DNA of 14,821 nt from Parachlorella kessleri (taxonomy: Eukaryota > Chlorophyta > Trebouxiophyceae > Chlorellales > Chlorellaceae). The DNA lies in contig BBXU01000748.1 of NCBI GenBank assembly GCA_001598975.1, forward strand, positions 1 to 14,821, given 5' to 3'. Below, piece after piece: positions 10,801 through 14,821 of the stretch (position 1 is its first letter; every line of letters starts with the position of its first letter). The notes beneath the pieces were generated by a model. The model was given only the letters and a program-made list of their open reading frames with translations, searched no databases and was not told where the DNA came from. A program made the translations under genes and the position numbers.

Positions 10801-10877
10801 ATGTTGACTGCAAGCTGAAGCAGAAGATGCAGACCTTGGCACTCTGGGAGAAAAACGGGTTGCAGCCTTTCAGATGA
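7828..10877 (+). CDS. Unnamed multi-exon protein with polyQ, coiled coil and C-terminal GCR1_C-like DNA-binding domain
   Basis: I do not recognise the whole protein. Phase-consistent exons are 8080-8333, 8543-8636, 8801-8986 (or from 8846), 9119-9279, 9401-9974, 10264-10392 and 10746-10877 with TGA. The 5' end is uncertain: exon 8080-8333 has no ATG, and the best upstream start is GCCATGG at 7828, whose donor I could not fix (GGT|GTGAAA at 7843 would fit). Visible parts: a basic KHGLRKRKAHQ patch then a strongly acidic stretch (EDAFEEEVGEDEPWED); KSHRKKLE; a helix-rich middle (CNPSALAALQAFWAMDG, SLLRQIRNAANHVYQ); eight glutamines; a coiled coil with LLQVQQELERLKRQLDWQG; and LWERYCQG, SLEEAQGDQWRR, KKWYKVKRIMAA and an EHFAGDEQEAA tail. 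That end matches the remembered GCR1_C pattern (W-x2-Y, G, SLxELE, G-x2-WR, W/Y-x3-K-x-I). This suggests a transcription factor or a protein derived from a Crypton. No recombinase catalytic R-H-R-Y set was found. Confidence 0.6.
7860..7875. repeat. Perfect 16-bp GC palindrome
   Basis: CGCCCCCGCGGGGGCG is its own reverse complement. It sits about 30 bases after the putative start of the GCR1_C-like gene, in its first exon, 5' leader or first intron. It could form a short hairpin or be a dimer-binding site; chance is also possible in GC-rich DNA. Confidence 0.6.
9549..9572 (+). repeat. Pure (CAG)8 run encoding polyglutamine
   Basis: Eight uninterrupted CAG codons lie in exon 9401-9974, between an Ala/Gly-rich segment and a Pro-rich segment (APPAPPPLPAPE). 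Further Q runs follow (HQQQ). Low-complexity Q/P/A tracts are common in algal transcription regulators. A pure run is likely to vary in length between strains. Confidence 0.9.
10565..10585 (+). other. Candidate 21-nt microexon in the GCR1_C-like gene
   Basis: A pyrimidine-rich acceptor CCTTTGTTCCAG and a near-ideal donor CAG|GTAAGG flank 21 bases that would add GQRECCQ in frame between exons 10264-10392 and 10746-10877. Both neighbouring junctions are phase 0, so inclusion or skipping keeps the frame. Skipping gives a better fit to the GCR1_C pattern (KRIMAAVIQLAAEHF), so this may be an alternative exon or coincidence. Confidence 0.3.
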
Positions 10878-11904
10878 TGTCAGCTTGCATCAACAGTTTC
10901 TATCCAGTTCACAGCCTTTACGGCACAAGCACTGCGAGGGATGCCAGCGCTGTTACGTGCACACCCATTAACTGCGACGGAAAGTTCTGTGTCCAGTGTT
11001 CAGGGCATGGCATCTCAAGGGCGCATGAGCTTGTAAGCACGGCCCCTGGCGGTAGTTTAGGCCACTGAACAACAGATGGAAGGGCCGTCTGAATAATATT
11101 GTCTGACAACGTCACACACACCGTACCCCAGTCAATACAAGCAATCAGACCTTGCGAGTGCGACTAGCTACCTGACGCGTAGCAGTCCCGCGTTGCACCA
11201 GTTCCCTTGTATATTTTTTCACCTGCTCACCAAGCATTCAGTACAGCCCAACTCTGCTTTGCCTGCTCTGCCCTCCTTAGTCACCACCACTCCTCTAATC
11301 CCTAAAGGTAGCACTTCTGCCCAGCTGTACTGCTCTTGCAGCTATCGTCGACAAAGGCTGCCTATTGGCACCCACTGGGCTTCTTCTATACCTCAAGACC
11401 GGCCCCTGCTGCATCGGCACCCTGCACCCCTCGGCTGCACCCCTGGACCTACGATGTCTTACACCGGACCTCTCTGCTTGTCGTAGGTAATACACCCTTC
11501 ACGCCATTCTGCTGCCAGCGTCAGCCGTGCCTGTCAGCTGCATGTCACTTTTGTCACAGGGGCCGGTCGCGTTAAGGTTGGTTTCGCTGTTCGTTGTTGG
11601 ACTTCTGGTTTGGTATTGTTCCTATATCCACGTTCTCCGTCTCTACACAGGTGCCAAGATTGGTCTCAGTTCAGCTGCCCATGCTCTTCCAGTGGCCTTA
11701 GCTTGTTCGGGGAGAGAACTACTGGATCAGAACTCAGGCAAGCCCCAGAGCATAACTGCACTGCCCCTGTCACCCCAGTTCACCGTCACCTCTGTTCGCA
11801 CGACCAGCCACCCTGAATAAATACAAGCAATCGTCCTTGCGCTCCCCACCTGCACATGCCTAAGCAGATGTGAAGGGCATTCCCCTTCCATGCGTGGCTA
11901 AATC
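10878..11904. other. Convergent non-coding region, 3' flanks of two genes
   Basis: About 1 kb lies between the stop of the GCR1_C-like gene and the stop of the TTC33-like gene. No frame here shows a recognisable domain or a plausible exon chain. TGTAA at 11032-11036 could be the algal-type poly(A) signal of the plus-strand gene. The only minus-strand TGTAA (11459-11463) would give the TTC33-like mRNA a 3' UTR of about 440 nt. The stretch 11180-11820 is pyrimidine-rich on the plus strand and is bracketed by two copies of a short repeat, listed separately. Confidence 0.5.
11132..11841. repeat. Two similar short repeats about 690 bp apart
   Basis: AATACAAGCAATC followed three or four bases later by CCTTGCG occurs at 11134-11156 and again at 11820-11840. 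The preceding bases differ, except that both sites follow a C-rich stretch. The DNA between has no open gene. The repeats could be ends of a degenerate non-autonomous element or remains of a duplication, but there are no clear TG...CA long terminal repeats, target-site duplications or terminal inverted repeats. Confidence 0.4.
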
Positions 11905-13198
11905 TCAGGAGAGCCCTTCCTTCCGCCCCACCACCCTGAGTCGCACTGAGCCGCCATCGGCATTTGTACTCCCGGTGCCTTGCTGTGGGCCCTGCCGCTG
12001 CTGCTGCCGCTGCATGACAAGCATCCTAACAGTGTTGATCTCTTCCAGCGCTTCGGTGTTCTGGGGATGAAGCTGCAAAACACGGACAAGAAAACAACTC
12101 GTGTTGTTTCCTGCACAGGCCTGGGAGGACCACGGCCCTGACACCAAAAAATCAGTCTCCAACCTGCACAGCGTGGGTGCTCTCCAGAAAATAGGCACAT
12201 AGCCGACATGGCCATAGTGGCTAAAACACCTCGCCATGAGGCAGAGCATCCCATGCACGTCTCCTTGCCAGGCCCAAATCACATCCCAGGGATAGCTTCA
12301 TAAAAAGTGCTGCATTGCTGCTTCAGTGGGAACATTCCAGGGCCGCGCAGAAACCAGAGTCTCACACCCCTGGCAAGGGCAGCAATGACTCAAAGGCTGC
12401 TTCCACATCAATCTCTAAACGGGCAGACGTGCAGCAGTGCATTAAAAACAAGCAGATGCCAGCCTAGGGACATGCTCACACCAGCCGCCCAAGTTGGATA
12501 TCCACTTGCCTGGAGCACTGTGTTCAGCTGCTCTAGTGCCAGCTCTGGTTCCCCAAAGTTGAGCTGCGCCCTTGCCAGTGTCAGGTGCCCGTCAGCCCAT
12601 GCAGGCTGCAGCTGTGTGGCTGCACTGGCACTTTGAATAGCACGCCAGGGGTCGCCAACCTCCAGGTAAACCTGAACAGCAACAGAAAAGCCTGTGAGGC
12701 CAAGGCGCTCCTGACATGCCGGCAGTGCAACGAGTCTGACAAGCAACAGGGCCTGGCGCACAGGGCCGGACAACGGCATAAGAGTTACGCCCAGCAGGGC
12801 TGCAGGTTTGCTGCTAGAAACAAGAAGCGCACACACCTGGGCCTTTTGTTCGTGCAGGAGATGCTGGTCGGCGGCCCCCGCCGCTAGTGCCTCATCCCAG
12901 CGCCTGAGGGCCAGCGACCACTCCCCCCTTGCAGCTGCTGTGTTGCCTTGCTCCTGCATCAGTCCAGGGACGTAAAGATGCCTTGGCCCTTAATCAGTTC
13001 GCAATCAACCAGACAAGGGGTGTCCAAGGATTACTATAGCATCCGATCTTGCCAGTGCACACTTGCTGGTGCTACCTGCAGTTCCTTGGGCTGGCCAGCA
13101 GGTGTTGACGGTACTGCCTCCTCTTCATCACTGTCAAACGCTTGCAAACGTGCTCTTGCCCTGGCCTTGCTAGCAACCATGAACGCCACCTGCGACAT
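11905..13198 (-). CDS. TPR-repeat protein resembling TTC33, four exons, complete
   Basis: Exons are 13198-13076, 12953-12837, 12671-12510 and 12072-11905, all phase 0, giving 188 residues (vertebrate TTC33 has about 260). The start is ATG at 13198; a second in-frame ATG lies at 13180. The N-terminus is basic then acidic (ARARARLQAFDSDEEEA). Two TPR units follow: LQEQGNTAAARGEWSLALRR with WDEALAAG, then VYLEVGDPWRAIQSASAAT with a further helix pair in DGHLTLARAQLNFGEPELAL. The last exon starts LHPQNTEALEEI and ends in a Q-rich, basic tail. The WDEAL, K-x-Q-V, LxRAQLxxGE and final L-x-P-x-N landmarks follow TTC33. TPRs are protein-binding scaffolds and the molecular role of TTC33 is poorly known, so no function is claimed. 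The third intron uses a GC donor (CAG|GCAAGT). The gene diverges from the BRWD-like gene. Confidence 0.8.
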
Positions 13199-13631
13199 GC
13201 TTACTATGTTCTTATCGTTAAACAGCAGTCACTAACAAGCGTTCGTCAACAATGGTGTAGGAAGTCTCCAGGTGGCGATGATGTGTCAAGGGCGCTGCAA
13301 GGGCGGGACGAAGAATGCTCGTTTGAGAAGATTTCTCTTCACACCGTGGCTGTGTTTGCGTTTCAGCAGGTAATGCCAGATGCCGGCAGCTCAAAACGCA
13401 TAGAAATCCTTTTAACGCACGCTCGGAGCACACTGCTGAGCCAAGACATCCCCACATCGCTTCCCAACCCCCGCTGCCGGCTCCCCGGGGGCGCGCGACT
13501 CTTGCCCAGTCCTCCTAGACTATGTGATGGGTCCTTGCCACCCACCTTTGGTCAACCAGGAGCCCCTCTGCAGCTTTTGCACCTGCAACTGATGGCTCGG
13601 ACACTTGCAAAACGTTGAAGCACACTTTGCC
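13199..13631. promoter_or_regulatory. Likely bidirectional promoter between the TTC33-like and BRWD-like genes
   Basis: The two start codons point away from each other across 433 bp with no convincing coding frame on either strand. Both promoters and both 5' leaders must fit here. No clear TATA box, operator or direct repeat was seen. A 5'-UTR intron on either side cannot be excluded. Confidence 0.5.
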
Positions 13632-14821
13632 ATGGCGCTTCCCGACCATGGCAGTACCGTGCCGCACCTGCCCAGCTTGGACGAGGCGGAGCTCTACTTC
13701 TTACTCGTCCAGGCGCTACTGCAAAGCCCCTTCCAGCACTTAGGTCGGCAGCTGGCAGAGGAGGCGCAAGCTCAGGGCCTGCTGCCACGTCGTCATGACG
13801 TGTTTGGTAAGCGGCCTGCCCAAAGCACGTTATGAGAGGATGGCTAACACCTGGCAGTGACACTGCAGTGCACTGGTATAAGGCGGTCACCACCCTTGTT
13901 GGCAGTGGTGGAGAATCGGTCAGCATAACCTTGCCCCGCCTGCACCTTTGCAGGCAACCACCACCCACTATCACTGTCAGAATTGCAGCAGCGCTATGCG
14001 CACGTTGGAGCAGGGTCCCTGCAGCTGGCCTTGTCGAGTCTGCTGCAGTACAAGCAGGCCGAGGCACCCCATCCAGCCAGGCAGGGGGTTAGCAGTCTGC
14101 TGGAAGCAGGGGCGCTGGCAGTGCTTACGTGGCCAAAGGCGCAGGCGCAGGCGCATAATGTGGCAGCCGTCACACCATTCCCTACTGCTTGGCAAGATTA
14201 TGAAGAACAACAGCCGGCGACCGCGGGTGCAGCTGCTGGGAGTGCTGGGGCGGCAGCGGGCGTAGCGGCCGTGCCAGCAGGACCTCCCCCCAGATGGATG
14301 TTGCCTTTCCATGCTTGGGAAACGTCGGATGGCAAGCTGCCCATGAGTCGGAGGTACACGTGAAGTACTTGTGCTACCATGACACGTGACACACAGCACC
14401 ACAGCGCCCCTTGTCGGCCAAGTTCCGCAGGTTCTTGGGCTGCTCCTCTCATTCAGTATCCTGGGTGGCACAGCGCTCTGTACTTGCGCTCTCCCAAAGC
14501 AGCGCTGCCCGCCGACGGCTTGCAAAGTGAACCGGGGGCGCGACTGATACTGCCCTGGCCACGCCGTGCGCTGCGCTGACCCTGCTCCCCTTGCACTCAC
14601 TGTCCTCTCTGCTGGCTTGCAGGTTGCTACTGCGGGAGACCGGAGTCTCCTCAGCCATGCGGCAGCCCCGCAGCCTGCTGCCGGCGCCTGAGTTGGCAGG
14701 ACTGCTCCGCTACCAGAAGACGCTGCGGGGTCACCGGGCAGCTGTGTACTGTGTTGCGTTTGACAAGACAGGGGGTTACGTCATCACTGGCTCTGATGAC
14801 AGGCTAGTGAAGGTGGGTGTC
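13632..14821 (+). CDS. BRWD/PHIP-type WD40-bromodomain protein, N-terminal part, runs off the right edge
   Basis: Animal BRWD/PHIP proteins are large chromatin-associated proteins with an N-terminal helical region, eight WD40 repeats and two bromodomains; some act as DCAF substrate receptors of CUL4 ubiquitin ligases. Only the start is visible. Exons 13632-13806, 13954-14353 and 14623-14812 join in matching phases (1, 2, 0). The start is GCCATGG at 13632. Exon 1 has AELYFLLVQALLQSPFQ and AEEAQAQGLLPRRHDVFG, the family's LisH-like opening ending in LLPRR. Exon 2 has LSLSELQQRYAHVGAGSL, then an Ala/Gly/Pro-rich insert. Exon 3 has LLRYQKTLRGHRAAVYCVAF and TGSDDRLVK, the first WD40 repeat, equal to the RILGHLSSVYCVTFD segment of PHIP. 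The donor AAG|GTGGGT at 14813 starts the next intron at the window's end. The bromodomains are not visible, so a WD40-only relative is possible but less likely. Confidence 0.85.

Noticed and set aside
11193..11820. Several plus-strand open frames in the convergent intergenic region.
   Set aside because: They are short, proline/serine-rich, overlap in different frames, and show no domain or consistent splice chain.
12307..12887. Plus-strand open frames over the TTC33-like gene.
   Set aside because: They are opposite well-supported TPR exons and have no motif of their own.

Overview
The window looks like nuclear DNA of a green alga (Chlorophyta). Its genes are cut into many short exons with GT-AG introns, plus at least two GC-AG introns. 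It is rich in CAG and GCTGC, has Kozak-like GCCATGG starts, and encodes proteins whose relatives are found across eukaryotes. The lineage is inferred from this style and content; there is no species marker. All gene models were built by hand from splice signals, reading phase and remembered family motifs, so exon edges are predictions.

Four genes account for nearly all of it. (1) 7419 down to 166, minus strand: a copper amine oxidase in about 21 exons, with an N-terminal signal peptide, the topaquinone tyrosine, the copper histidines and many N-glycosylation sequons. It is probably a secreted enzyme that oxidises primary amines to aldehyde, H2O2 and ammonia. Its sequence reads closer to animal AOC/diamine oxidases than to plant ones. 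(2) 7828 to 10877, plus strand: a gene I cannot name as a whole. It has an acidic N-terminal part, a polyglutamine tract, a coiled coil and a C-terminal domain resembling GCR1_C, the DNA-binding domain of yeast Gcr1 and of Crypton tyrosine-recombinase elements. (3) 13198 down to 11905, minus strand: a small TPR protein resembling TTC33, complete in four exons. (4) 13632 to the right edge, plus strand: the first three exons of a BRWD/PHIP-type WD40-bromodomain protein, cut off by the window in the first WD40 repeat.

Genes 1 and 2 diverge from a gap of about 408 bp, and genes 3 and 4 from one of about 433 bp; both gaps should hold paired promoters. Genes 2 and 3 converge on about 1 kb of non-coding DNA that carries two copies of a short sequence about 690 bp apart. 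Introns of the amine oxidase carry a 38-bp tandem repeat and a 22-bp direct repeat. No RNA gene, CRISPR array, insertion sequence or intact transposon was seen. The genes do not form a pathway.
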